64,000 nt of DNA from Brachypodium distachyon (Eukaryota > Streptophyta > Magnoliopsida > Poales > Poaceae): contig NC_016134.3 of NCBI RefSeq assembly GCF_000005505.3, positions 42,943,150 to 43,007,149 on the forward strand, given 5' to 3'. The notes beneath the pieces were generated by a model. That model saw only the letters and a program-made list of their open reading frames with translations, was not told where the DNA came from and did no database searches. Both the position numbers and the translations under genes were made by a program. This document shows positions 39,131-51,180 of the stretch, piece after piece; within the stretch, counting starts at the first letter, position 1, and each line of letters starts with the position of its first letter.

Positions 39131-41700
39131 TAAGTGTGTTTTTGTAGCTTTAAGTGACCAATGTCCTCTAGTTTTATTGAGATGCTTTAATTTAAAGCTT
39201 CACATAACAATATTTTGTGCTTTCTTGGTGCTTGAAATATGTTTGCAGTCTGCATGGCAGGAGTGTTACGCTTTCAGAACTTTAGGACTGTGTTTAACTA
39301 ATAATGTCTTTTCGAAAAAATACTAACTATGTTTGACAAGTCACTACCTAGTTTTAAAATACACCTGCTATGTGAGAAAAATGGTACTCCCTCCAATTCA
39401 TAATAAGTGTTGTACTAAATCTGAGACATTTGTTATGGATCGGAGGGACTAGATTGTTAATTTCGATCGAGATCGAGATGATGAAGTAACGGGAAATCCA
39501 AGCATGAGATTAAAGGGAAACATGCAACACGGGTGGTGCCTTCTATAAGGTAGAGGTTGGTTGTTTAGGTAATTATTACTTTAGGTATTTCTTTATGTGC
39601 CTTTCCTTGTCTTTTACATTCTAATATGACTAGCTAAATAGAGTGTGTTGCCGCAGATCAACAAATTGCATTACCTCAATACCTTTATTTGCTCCTAACA
39701 TACAAGTTTTTGCTATAAAAAAATATGTTCTCATGTATAAAAAGATCACTAAGCAGAAAATGAACGGGCTGCTTGCCACCACTTGAGTCCACCTGCAACA
39801 TTGAAAACAGTATTAATTGTTGGGGTTGACACACAAGAGACCTCTTGTTATGTGTTTCTAGCTAGGATTGCTTGCCTAGCTCCCACAGATTGATAAACCT
39901 TTAGTTCCTTTTTTTTAAAAGGAAAGCCACCATGGCTTATTGGAGTACTTAGCAAATAGAGTTACATCATCCATGATTCCATTGATAAGGAAGTTGGGAG
40001 GCTCTAGCTAAAGAAGTAAAGGGCCATCGGCCATACTAGCTAGGATTTTAATAAACCTTAAGTCACTCTTAAAAGGAAAATGGTTGGTGGCCAGCCCAAC
40101 AAATCCTGCATCGCCGTCAACTTTGCCATCAAGCATTTCTCTAGTGCACTATTAGGAAAGCGAATTAAGACCACCATAGGTAAAAAAATTATACTCCTGT
40201 ATAGATTTGTCAATATTTCCAACTTTGCCAATCTTTGCATAGTCTTTTTTTTTTGTGATAAGCAGTTTATAGTCTGTTGGACAACTAAAATACGAAATCT
40301 AGGATGTAGCATGTCCTCTTAATTTTCTTGCAGTCCTGGAGAGAAGCAAGACAAATTTTGTCTAAATCCTCGCATCAAAAAAGAGAGAGAAGGGAAGGCC
40401 CGGTAAGAGAAGTTCCCTCTTCTCAATGGAGTCTTTCATATGAAATGAAATGAGTAACGTAGTAGAAATTGAGTTAGGAGGCAAAACAGACAGCAACACG
40501 AGCATGACTACATTCCTAACCACCTTTGTCATTTTATTAGGCACACAAACCTAGCTACCTGAACGGGTCCAGTTTCATCTAAAAAAAACACGGTCCAGTT
40601 GTGCCCGCATGTAGCAGTTGTACCGGAACAAACCACCGGCCCAAACAAAGGAACGGGCCCCAGTATTTTTTTTTTTTTTTTTTTTTTTTACATTATACTA
40701 GATCCGCCCATGGCTCTAGCGGGGTTGTGGTAGTAGTCACTATGTTCTGATGGTGCAACAAGATATCATGAACTGAAACTAAAGATAGTGCTGGGTTTAC
40801 TGCGTGTGCTTCTTTAATGAAAACACGCATGTATGTCTTCTGTTGCATAATGTTAAGTGGTAGGTTGTAGCAATGGTCACAACGTTTTGATGGTGCAATA
40901 AGACATCATTATACCTGATGCAGAAGATGATGTCGATTGAAGACATGTTTAACCACACTTGAATCTTAAAGGACGTGGATCCCATTGGACATGGATGATG
41001 TAATTAACAGTTATTAGGGTTTCTCATTACGTTTGCATGGTGTCAATGCTCACGTTTTTTTTGTTTCTTCTTATTTAATCAAAATATACAGATATGATCT
41101 TATGTCATACAATGTTAGGCCTAGTGCCCTAGTGGGTTGTGAAAATATTCACAACGATATGTCATTGCAACACCCCCCCCCCCCCCGACCCCCAAGAGAC
41201 ACACAACGAAATTTGATGCCGATCAAAAATATGCTGGTCACGCTTAAATCTCGGAGGGGTGGATCCGATCGAACCTGGTTGAGATTACATATCGACAAAT
41301 TGTAACTAGGGTTTTCATTCTATTTCGTTGGATTTGACGCGGAGTTGTCAATGGCCATAATGCTACTCCTCGAAAAAATGGCCATAATGCTCGGATGGTG
41401 CAACGAGACATCATTAAGCTAAAGATGATGTTGATCAAAGACATGTGGAATCTCCTGAGGTTAATTCTGACATGGATGATGATAGATAAAAATCACGCAC
41501 GTAGAAGAAGGCGAGACGGAAGAGAAGACAACTTGAGTCTACTCTTTAGCTTGACTCACCCTATGCTGACTCAATCACACCATATGTCTTCTTCCTTCAT
41601 TGACCCAATCTTCGCCCCAACAAACAAATCCTCAAAAAATGGCAAATACAGATCAACATCGCCATGATAGAGAGAGAAAACAATCACAGGGCGAACGAAA
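39131..41700. other. intergenic, repeat-bearing, no supported gene
   Basis: Holds one MITE (39387-39449), a run of 24 T at 40666-40689 and a run of 14 C at 41173-41186. A loose repeat TGTTCTGATGGTGCAACAAGA..CATCAT recurs near 40745, 40891 and 41393, so this stretch probably contains diverged copies of one element. Confidence 0.4.
39387..39449. mobile_element. short Stowaway-type MITE
   Basis: Ends CTCCCTCCAATTCATAATAA and TTATGGATCGGAGGGAC lie between TA dinucleotides (39385-39386 and 39450-39451). Confidence 0.75.
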
Positions 41701-41907
41701 GAAAAGGCAAAACAGAGAAAGCGAGCGAGCTTAGGTTTTTAATAAAAATCTTCAGCCCTGCTCTTCTCCCGTTATTACTGAACTACCAAGTACCAAGCCC
41801 CCCTAGAAAGGAAGGGGACTGCACTGCAGGCCTCCCCCCTCTGCTGCCGCCTGCCGTCGGGGGAGGTGATCCCGGGGACCGCCGCCACCGAGGAGAGGGG
41901 GGCGACC

Positions 41908-44900
41908 ATGGCGAGGAAGCACGGATGGCAGCTCCCAGCACACACCCTGCAGGTTCGCCCACCGATTCGTCTCCCCCCTTCCTCCGCTCCGGGTTCTTCC
42001 GCTACTAAACTCCACTTTTAGTCCATCTCGTCGATCCTGTGCCCGCATCCTCCGTAAACCGTAGGAAATCAGTTGTGTAACCCCGTCCCCGTGAGCTCGC
42101 GCAGCGAGAAATTGTCGTTTTTTCGTGCCAATTTCGAAGATCTGTCGAGGAGAGCGCCCGCCAGCTAGGCGGTGGTTGGTCCTCTCTTGTTCCTCCTACT
42201 TTTCCGTGTGCCTGCTTAGGTGGAAACAGATGGATAATGTGAATTCCAAAGGGACTGAGTCCAGATGCAGCGGTTACGGAACGGCTAGAAATCTTGCGAG
42301 TTGTTAGATTTGGTATGTTTCCTCGAGCTTAGCTAGGGTTGCTCGTTGGCTTGGTCCTTTTAGCTTTAGTAAAGCAGGGTTGAAGTGTATTCTCTCTAAA
42401 ATGGTTCTTCTGCCTGAAATGGTTAAGTTGTTAAGCTGGAAGTAGTAAAAACTTTTCTGCTAAATTATCCACTTATGCAGGAGTGAGTTCTGAAACTTGT
42501 AAGCTTAGTTCTATTTATGTCTGCATCTTGGCAGGTTTCCAAAGGGATAGTCTGTCAGTGCTGTTAGTTTGTTTTGTATATCTGGTTGTTCCTCATTGGG
42601 GCTGGGGACTTGGAGTGAACCCGGTGATACCACGTCTTGCCTGTGTTTTTCTTTTCCTCGTGCCTTGTGATTGACAAGGCAATAAGCTCAAATATAATCA
42701 TTTCAGTTGCTAAAGAAAAAGTGCATGCTGGTTTGCACACTAATAGGGGTGCAAATCATGAGTTTCCCTCTGTTATGTGGATTGTGTTGCTTATGAGAGA
42801 GTTAGGTTCGTAACTCCTAAGCTTGTTCGTAAAATCATGAAGATAACTCATTTTCTAATTTTACATCAAACTTTGTGATCCTCGCACATTTTATATAAAA
42901 CTCTTGCGGGTTAAGTTTTGCCAGAACTAAAATGTTACTAATATTTAAATTTCTTTGTGGTCAACCGCCACCTATCAAATATCTTTGTGTAAGTTGATCT
43001 TCTGCAGCATAGGCAATTTCTCCGTTTAAAGTAGTCACTGATGTTGTTAAATGTTAAGTTTGTTTCATGGTTTTGGTTCTGTTCCAAAAAAGGATAGCCA
43101 GTTTTTCAGGCCTCAAAAAATTGTTACTGCCAAGCCAAGCTTGTTTCTTGTCATATGCATTTCAGTAATGCATTGCTAATGTTTGTTCGCATGTCTGTTT
43201 GCTTTTGTAGCATTGACTTGCACCTATAGGCTTTTGTTTGCCTTTGCACATCCAAGTTATTAAACCATATGAATAAGGAATGAAATTAGAGGGAACTGAT
43301 CGTTACTGTTACTGAACTGTTACAGAAGCCTCGGGTTCAAAGGAAATATAATATACAAGTAGTATTTAACAGACAGTGACTAAGACTTGACATCTGCGGA
43401 GTTTTTTTTTTTTGAGAAAAACATCTGCGGAGTTTATTATATAGTTGTGGGATCAGTTTTCTTACAAGCGTTGTGCTTTCGGAGGCTCTTTTAACAAATT
43501 GTACTGATATATAATATCTTTTTGACAGATCGTTGCAATTACTGTATTCTTCCTTCTGGTGGTTTCATTTTATGCCTTCTTTGCACCATTTCTGGGAAAG
43601 CAAGTCTTTGAGTATGTTGCGATAGGCATTTATACTCCCATGGTAAGTCTTCAAAAGAGTCATTGTTCTTATGTCTTTCTCATCATCTGTAGAGAGTTAA
43701 CCTGTGTTATCATGAAACATCATTTACACCTCTCTACATCACACTTCCAGGCGTTGGCTGTTTTTATCCTTTATGTCCGGTGCACAAGTATTAATCCTGC
43801 TGATCCTGGGATCATGTCAAAGTTTGAGGATGGCTTTATCAATGTACCAGCCAACAATGATGGATTGGAAGGCATAAACTTGCCCCAGAAAGCAAACAGT
43901 GCTACTGGAACACACTCTCCAACATCTACTTGCAAAAGCTCTCTAGATGGCCATTCTAATCACAGAGGTTCATCTATAGGGGAAGCAAACACAAATCTAA
44001 GCTCACAACTGCCGAAGAAAAGATCAAGCTGTTTCTTCTTTGGAGGGCTTGTGTGTGCTTTATTTGTCAAGGAGGACTGCCGGAGAACTGATGATTCAGA
44101 GCAACAACCTAATGGCGAAGAAGCTCTGTTTTGCACATTATGTAATGCCGAGGTATGCTGATTTTAGCGTTTGGCTGGGGTAGCATGCAATAATGTGTTT
44201 AATGCTTATGCTGTTTAAACTCGTTTTACAAATTATTAATTTTACAGGTCCGTAAATTCAGTAAACACTGCAGAAGTTGTGACAAGTGTGTGGATGGATT
44301 TGATCATCATTGTCGGGTGACTTTCTTGACCTGTGTTAGTATGCTACCTTGTGATATTTATTAATTGCCCATAGCTGATATGGGCATCTTTGCAGTGGCT
44401 GAATAATTGTGTTGGGCGGAAGAACTACTTCACATTTATTGCTCTGATGGCAATCAGTCTCCTATGGGTCTGTACTCTGTAATGTTGACCTGTTATGCAT
44501 ATTACATATTCTCATGAGCATTCGGGACGGCTGCATGTAGTTAAACATATCACCTTGAAACTCAGTTAGCTGTACACGTTTGTGTAAAGTTAATCCTTTT
44601 CCTTTATGGTACTAAATATTTACTCCCATGTGACAGCTTGCAATTGAATTTGGAGTGGGCATTGCTGTTCTTGTTATATGCTTTGTTGATAAAAATTCAT
44701 CAAGAAACATCCAAGACAAGCTTGGAAATGGCTTGACACGTGCTCCATTTGCTGTTATCGTGGTAAGTACTGTATCCTCTTGATTACAATAAGTTATCTG
44801 AAGCAGCATCTTTCCACCATTATTTGATGAGGAATTCCAAAGCTGAAACTGTTGCCTTCTATTTTGCTGCACTCCATGATACACTGACGAAGTTATGATG

Positions 44901-46683
44901 TTCTCTTTTTTAGCAAAAGTTATCATGTTCTTACTTATGTTACTGTCTCGTTTTTGCCATAATAGAGTATTACAGTTGCACACTCTCTTGTCAGATTACA
45001 TCAATTCTTAATGTGCTTGGTAGCACATTATTTTTACCTTCTGGAAGTGTAGTTGTTCTTGTTTAGGATCCTCGAATGATTTTCTTAGCCCTTGTACCTA
45101 CCATCGCCATACCTGTCGTGCTTGCATGTTGAATCTAATGTATAGTGAGCAACATCCACTGCTTCTTATTTTTAGATTAAGTCCTTTTAGCTGACAAATA
45201 ACTGAATTGTAAATTTTTTGTGTGCAGGGTATATTCACTTTTCTTTCGTTAGTGGCATGCGTACCTTTAGGGGAGCTTTTCTTCTTCCACATGATATTGA
45301 TCAGAAAGGTTTGCCTCACAACTTGTACTGCAAATGTAATACGTATGCAAAGTGTATCTTACTTTCTCAGTTGTGTTCCTTCTCTATATTTTATATCAGG
45401 GGATCTCAACCTACGATTATGTGGTGGCAATGAGAGCTATGAGTGAGGGACTTCCAGAAGATGAGGAAGGAGCAAATATCATATATTCCCCATCAAATTC
45501 AGCAACAACCGGATTCAGTGTTGGAAGTTCTCTTGGCCTTCACCACAAGGGTGCTTGGTGTACACCTCCAAGAGTATTTATTGATCACGTAAGATGCCTG
45601 TTTCAAATACTACATCTTTGAAAGTTTAATCACAACTCTAAGCTGGAAAAAACATAATTTTATTTTTGGAAGCAGTCCTGCCATACTAAATTTAGTTGTC
45701 CCGAAACTTTCTACCAGGATGAAGTGATCCCACATTTGGACCCTGGGATGGTACCATCAACCGTTGATCCTGATGCTGCCGGATATGCCGACAGAGCAAA
45801 CAAATCCAAGAAGCCAATTAAGATAAGTGCCCGGAGCCTTGCAAAGCTGGACAGAAATGAGGTAATGAAAGCTGCAGCAAAAGCTCGGGCCTCATCCTCC
45901 GTTCTCCGACCAATAGATGCCCGCCATGGTCATGAAGCTGATATCAGCTCCAGTGGCAATGCCAGCGTCAGGAGTAGCATGAGTGTTGACTACAGCGGTA
46001 CAAAGGAATCAAGGAGTGAGATGAGGCTGTCTCCTCTTCAGAATTCATACCCACAGAGTGTTGCAAGCCAGGATGACTATGAGACTGGCACACAGACTGC
46101 AAGCAGTTTAAGTAGCCCGGTCCACATCCACAAGCTTGCCTCGCATTCTCAGTTCCGTGCAGCACCTCATCCAGCTCCACTTCCTGAAAGGCCTGCTCCA
46201 GGGATTACAAGGCCACCTGTTCCTTCTACACAGATAATCAACCCAATGTTCCAGTCAGCCACATCGTATGTCCGGGAGAACCGAAGAGCCTCTGTTGTAT
46301 GGGATCAAGATGCTGGTCGGTACGTGTCAGTGCCCGCACAATCAAGAACAGGGCCTGGTGTTGAGCTGCCTGCAAGAAACCCAGGTTTCTTGGCGAATCC
46401 CAGCGGGGAACCAGGCAACCATGGGAGAAATCTTGCGCCTGCGAACACATCGTCATCAGCAATTCCGTCAGGGCAGCCATCCGAGAGACTGACATACACG
46501 GGGCAATCGATATTCTTTGGTGGGCCCATCCTGAGTGCAACTGGCATCAACGCTGAAAGGACTGAGGCAGGCACAAGAGCGCGCCCTGAAGGAAGCAGAG
46601 ATCCCAATGTCCACCAGCGTGACGTCCGTGGCGAGAGGGCTCGGACTGGCTCCTTCCCGGTGTTTGAGCCTGGGAATTTCTAG
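41908..46683 (+). CDS. DHHC-type protein S-acyltransferase
   Basis: It transfers palmitate or a similar acyl group to cysteines of target proteins at a membrane. Nine coding exons: 41908-41952, 43529-43642, 43751-44152, 44248-44316, 44396-44467, 44637-44762, 45228-45308, 45400-45588 and 45718-46683. All break in phase 0 and give 687 residues. Membrane segments: about 16-36 ([17 protein letters not shown]), 54-63 onward, 222-255 and 277-302. The zinc-binding Cys-rich domain runs from CTLCNAE across CRSCDKC to DHHC at 206-209 and [12 protein letters not shown]; the catalytic Cys209 is present. After the fourth membrane segment come the [10 protein letters not shown] motif in the TTxE position and a Ser/Pro-rich tail of over 300 residues. 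The long tail and the 120-residue loop before the DHHC domain match the large plant PAT subgroup. Confidence 0.95.
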
Positions 46684-47922
46684 AGGAATCTGCTTTATTG
46701 ACGTTGACTTCTACCAGCTGTTTTCCTGTTCTCTATGTCATCTGCTCATGTGCCACCATGACAATGGGGTGATGTTGATGCACTGCACCCGCATGAAGAA
46801 TCTGAACTGCTGAAACGGTTGCCTTCTGGGGTTGCAGCAAGGAGAAGCAGAGACCTCAAGAATCACACAGAGATGACGATCTTCAGAGCTCAATAGCGAG
46901 CGAAGATGGTGCTAACTTTGTTCGATGTTACAAACTGACTGATCAATACCCGTTGTTTCCTTTAGTGTGTGTTAGGAGTTGTTTGATGTGTTTGACGCGT
47001 AGTAGAGAAGAGCCGATCAAGCTCTTCCTGATGTAAAATCGTTTGATTTACAGCTGACTTTCTTGCACATTGGAGACCTGGGGAGTGATCATTACTAGCT
47101 GCTGTTTTATTAATGTCTCGTAGTTCTGCTTCTACCCCACATGTGTGATGTGTGTAATGTCAAGGCATCATCTCCAATTGTTTGGTGTCAGCTGCGCCTT
47201 AGCTATGTAATTTCAGAGCATTCGATTGTTTTGGTTAGTGAAGTCCATATATCAACTTGGATCTTTTGCTTGACTTCAGATTTCAACCTTATTTCGTTTG
47301 ACTTGGTCCCTCCAACCCTTCATACCTTTTTCATCATAGCTTTAGGTGGATTAGCTATGTAAGCTGCCACTTCCCAGTGGCTGCTTGTAAGCCCATGGTT
47401 TGCAACAACCGGGACAAGAAGCCGGGGCTGAGACTGTTCTTTTGCTCCCACAGGGAAGATGCTGAGGCCAAAACGGCCAAGTCGATGCCGAATGAGGAAA
47501 CTCTTGTCACTATCTGATGTGATCATGGCTGTGACCCATGGCCACTCTTCTGTATCGTTTATTTTCGTCACTGGATTTTCGTTGAGAACCTTGTAAGAGA
47601 CGCTGGTTTTATTTTCTTAATGAGAATGGAACCGGGGTTCGAGTTGCTCTATGGAAAAAAGAAGAAGAATAAATCTTGTCGCGGCATGATTTTGAGCGAA
47701 ATCTTGCCCCGAGGCCTGCTAGCCCTACGTCCATATGCCACTTTGAATATGAACAAATGCGTTTTAAGTTTTCCTTTCCTTCCTTTCTTTTTGATAATGA
47801 TCTTAAGTTGCTTGCATATCCCTAGGATTAATCGGACCTACCATGCTTTGTGTATCAACACTGACTTATAGAAAACCAGTGCTTCTGCTCTCCCTAATCT
47901 CATCCATATGATATATCATTTC
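46684..47922. other. 3' region of the S-acyltransferase gene and intergenic DNA
   Basis: The first 400 bases look like a 3' untranslated region (T-rich, with TGTAAAAT-type signals near 47030). ORFs at 47141-47871 on either strand have no recognisable motif. No transposon ends seen. Confidence 0.4.
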
Positions 47923-48025
47923 TAAGTGAAATGGAGATACATACTATGTTTGCATTTTTAATTGCTGGTGCAAATGTGGTTAGCAATTAAAAATGCAAAC
48001 ATAGCATGTATCTCCATTTTACTTA
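47923..48025. repeat. near-perfect 44-bp foldback with 15-base loop
   Basis: The left arm 47923-47966 and the reverse complement of 47982-48025 match at 42 of 44 positions. In RNA of the plus strand one difference would be a G-U pair and the other an A-C mismatch. The loop is 47967-47981. The arms have no Stowaway or Tourist end sequence and pairing does not continue outside. It could be a small foldback transposon or a young small-RNA hairpin. Confidence 0.9.
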
Positions 48026-48119
48026 CTATGAATATTACATTTTTAGGAATTATGACTTCACGAAAAAGAATGAATACATAGGGGCCCTAAGAGTTGGAGG
48101 CACATCCCCACACATCAGT

Positions 48120-48745
48120 CAGCGACTTTGAATGCACTGTTTGCCAATGCCAAACTCAATCGCGATCTTGCCTACCAATGGTTTCTTCAGCTGCAAGGCG
48201 TCCATGTCGATTTACACCCAATTATAGAACAGCTGCGGAACGCAAATTCCCAACGTCTCGCAATCCTATATGAACCGGGCATGCATGGAAACAGATTGAT
48301 CTTGGATGCCATTGTCGTGGAAGAACTAGTGGGAGTGTACTGTAGATGGTTGTCAAGAGCTTCACAAGTGTTCTAATAACTTTCTGCAGGTGAATCGTCT
48401 TCGTACGTGGTGTCTAAGCTAGTGGCCTCCGTCGGCTACTTATAGAGGTAGGCTCAGAGACTCAGAGTCGTGCTTGTCATGGTCAGTCGGTCGATCACGT
48501 GCTTATCCTTGGGATCTTTTCTTTTCCAAAACTATGGACATATATGCTTTGCCTTGGTGTATTATTATTTTTCTCCATGTTGGTTGAAAGCTCATCAATT
48601 TGGTTCTAATTTTGCTAGAGGAGAGCTGAAATTTATGGACTGACAGTGGACATGTGCGCATCAGTGAAATCTGAAGAACTAATTGGGTCAGCCGAACATG
48701 CATGTATCTCATCGTTCATGGATTTAATTGGTCACAATGCTTTCT
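48120..48745. repeat. local repeat family, copy A
   Basis: Shares ordered blocks with copies at 58.0, 59.2, 62.1 and 63.5 kb: CTCGCAATCCTAT, GGAAACAGATTGA..TTGGATGCCATTG, GTTGTCAAGAGCTTCACAAG, a TTATAGAGGTAG block, CGATCACGTG, CTCCATGTTGGTTG and a CTGAAATTTATGGACTGACA tail. On the minus strand the left end reads ..IAIEFGIGKQ, similar in position to VQLGIAKP in the 58-kb copy. This suggests decayed coding sequence at that end, but the family was not identified. Confidence 0.7.
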
Positions 48746-48759
48746 GAAGATGAGGCTTT

Positions 48760-49250
48760 GGGTTTCTTTTCTTTTTTCGAATCGGGACTCTCCCCCACTT
48801 TCCATTTCATTCAAAACGGAAATAACAGAGTCTCCAGCACTACAAAGCTAGGCTTAGGCTTTGGGTTTCTGCGGAGGCATTTTTTCCGAAAATGAAACAG
48901 ATAGGCCGATTCCACCTAATCTGATCCTCCTCATCCGAAAGCGCAACTGTCTGAATCTTTCCCCACAACGGTACGAAGGACTGCACTTGATCTTCAGTGT
49001 TCATTCTTTGCGAACCTCTTTCCACTTCTCCTGATCCAGCGCCTGGCTGACAGTAATATTCTTTCGTCGAGGCATCGCAAATAGCCGCCGAGCCATGTCG
49101 CAGGGAGTCTTCCCTTCCAGCCAACGATCAGTCCAAAAATTAGCAGTGAGCCCATTTCCCAAAGCAATAGTGGCGCAAGTCTGAAATGAAAGACTGCCAT
49201 GTCAGCATCATCACAGGGCATTAATGCCCCTTTTGAATGCAGTAGGAGCC
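48760..49250 (-). mobile_element. 3' fragment of a non-LTR retrotransposon (LINE)
   Basis: On the minus strand a frame reads FWTDRWLEGKTPCDMARRLF and QALDQEKWKEVRKE, typical of the zinc-binding-like region after reverse transcriptase in plant LINEs. It is then interrupted by a stop. Downstream lies the usual conserved tail ending in an A-rich stretch at about 48780-48760. The 5' part, including the polymerase, is missing. A related tail piece is at about 55130-55240. Confidence 0.7.
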
Positions 49251-49780
49251 CAATAAATTGTTTCTTACAAACTAATAATCTAGAGACGAAATTGGAACCA
49301 ATTTCATGAAAACTTAAACCCAGACAGAAAAATCGTTCATCTTCGGTTTTGTTTTGGGTCCATATGTTGAGGAGTTCTCCAGTGCTTGATTCTTTTTTGA
49401 ACCGTTCATTTTATCAAGTTAATCCATGGGCTCAGAAGTGGACAACCTGAATTCTCGATGGTTATTAAGTTAGGCTGCATTGCGCATAGCTGACGTACAG
49501 ACGCCATTGATGGCTACTCCAGCTTGTAATACACAACACCATTAATCCTACTCAATTAACTTAGCATATATAAGAAAATTTCCGCTAGGTACTCATCATG
49601 CATTCTCCACTAAACGGAAGGATTCCCCTTTTTTTTCTTTTTTTTTTGAGAGGAGGATTCCCCTTTCTAGGGTAAGATGGTTGTAGGAGAAAGATGGTTA
49701 GGCTGAAACGTGGAATGACCATGATACCCCTCCCAGATCGATGGTGAATATAGAAGGGAGGTAACGGTACGGGGCGTAGC

Positions 49781-50483
49781 CAGCATCTCTGGCAGTTACC
49801 AAATCTGAGCGATCCGAACTAACCGAGTTTGGATCAACTGAATCCGAGAATTCGGTACCGGCTCTCTTCCGGCAGAACAGAGCCTCTGCCGCCACATCCA
49901 CCTCCGCCTCCCCGACTATCTCCATCGACGAATCGTAGGAGGAAGAAGAGGAGGGCAGAGCCAACCGGAGCCAATCTCTCGCCGGCGTGGGGTAGACGCC
50001 GCTCGAGCTCCCCTTCTCGACGGTGTTGTAGCGGAGGTCGAGCTTGGCCGTGTGGGCGCTGAGGCCGGCCCACTTCCCCCACTAGCGGGCTCCCCGCTTG
50101 CGGCCAGCCTCGGACTGGCAGCGCCGGGCTTCTTCCTCGGCGATGGTGAGCCGGCCGCCGCTAGGGTTTCCGCTGGCGTGGGGACTGACGGCCAGACGCG
50201 CGGCGAGCAGCGTAGGAGATTGGGGGCCCGCATTTTGAAGAGGAGGCTCGCCGGAAATGGAGTGGGTGGCGGCGGCGGAGGAGGGGGGTTGATTGCGGCG
50301 GAGGGGAGTTCGGAGCTGTTACCAAAAAGCCCTCTCCGAATGCTACATATAGTGCGCAGAAACGAAGGGCATTAGGTTTTCGGTTCTTGGGCCGTTTTTC
50401 GGTATCTGGTCTGGCCCATTTTCCGGCCCAAAACCAAAAACCGAGTTCGGATCGCTCGGCTTCGGTAACTGATAGAGTTGCTC
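49781..50483. mobile_element. TIR element with GC-rich, gene-like interior (Pack-type candidate)
   Basis: The left end CAGCATCTCTGGCAGTTACC and the inverted right end GAGCAACTCTATCAGTTACC match well. The similarity continues inward through GAGCGATCCGAAC, about 43 bases in all. The 0.6-kb interior is strongly GC-rich and carries Pro/Ala-rich ORFs on the minus strand (49916-50233, 49698-49964) that resemble a captured 5' gene end. No transposase and no clear target duplication were found, so the superfamily (Mutator or hAT) is open. Confidence 0.65.
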
Positions 50484-50779
50484 TAATGACTTTTTGCTTA
50501 CCCTTATTAAAAATAGATAAAAACTCTAAATAATATGTAATGACACCAGTAAAATTTAAATAATGATCCCAACGATATATTTTCTGGCTTCGCCCTGACG
50601 GTGCCTCTTGAAGAAACGCTCCCACATGAGGATCACCTGGCGAAGAAGCGCAGGGCAGATCAACTGTGGTGCAAATGTATCACATCTGAGGAATAAGATA
50701 TGTACCATGGACTTGAATCGTCCAAGAGCGCATTAATTTTCATCTACCAAAGTATTTGTTGTAGGCAGAGATTAGGACA

Positions 50780-51180
50780 TCACGTCGTGTGAAACACTTC
50801 ACACGGACTTGAAACTAGCAAGCGATAACACATTGGTGTATACCTGATAATCTAGCTTGGAAGCATGGAGTTTTCTGGTGCCTCACAATCCTATGTCTTA
50901 CATCCCATATGGTAGTTGGGGTTTGACAGTGCATTCATGCTGGACCATGGATGAGGGGAAACAAATGGGCAGACTATCAAGACAAACTTCACTAGTAATT
51001 TATATGCTACATGGGTGGCTTGGACGATTAATACACACCTAGCACATGAAGCCATCGATCTGTGTTCACCGTTGATTGGTCGGTGGCAATAAAGTTACTC
51101 TGCACCTGAAGATAGCGTGAATCTTGTGCTAAAAGGGGAGGGGTTTGGTTTCACTAGTATCCTCTATTGAACCTTGGAAT
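50780..51180. repeat. local repeat family, unit with a match at 57.3 kb
   Basis: Matches 57.34-57.72 kb in order: GACATCAC..GTGAAA, ACGGACTTGAAA, GGAAGCATGGAGTTTTC, GTAGTTGGG, CTTCACT and GAAGATAGCG..GTGCTAAAAGGGGAG..TTTGGTTTCAC. It also holds the CTCACAATCCTATG block of the other copies. Confidence 0.65.

Noticed and set aside
43501..44161. 200-codon ORF starting at 43559 as an independent protein
   Set aside because: It is exons 2-3 of the S-acyltransferase read through a retained 108-base intron (43643-43750) that happens to be open. Retention is possible but the spliced form is the one that matches the family.
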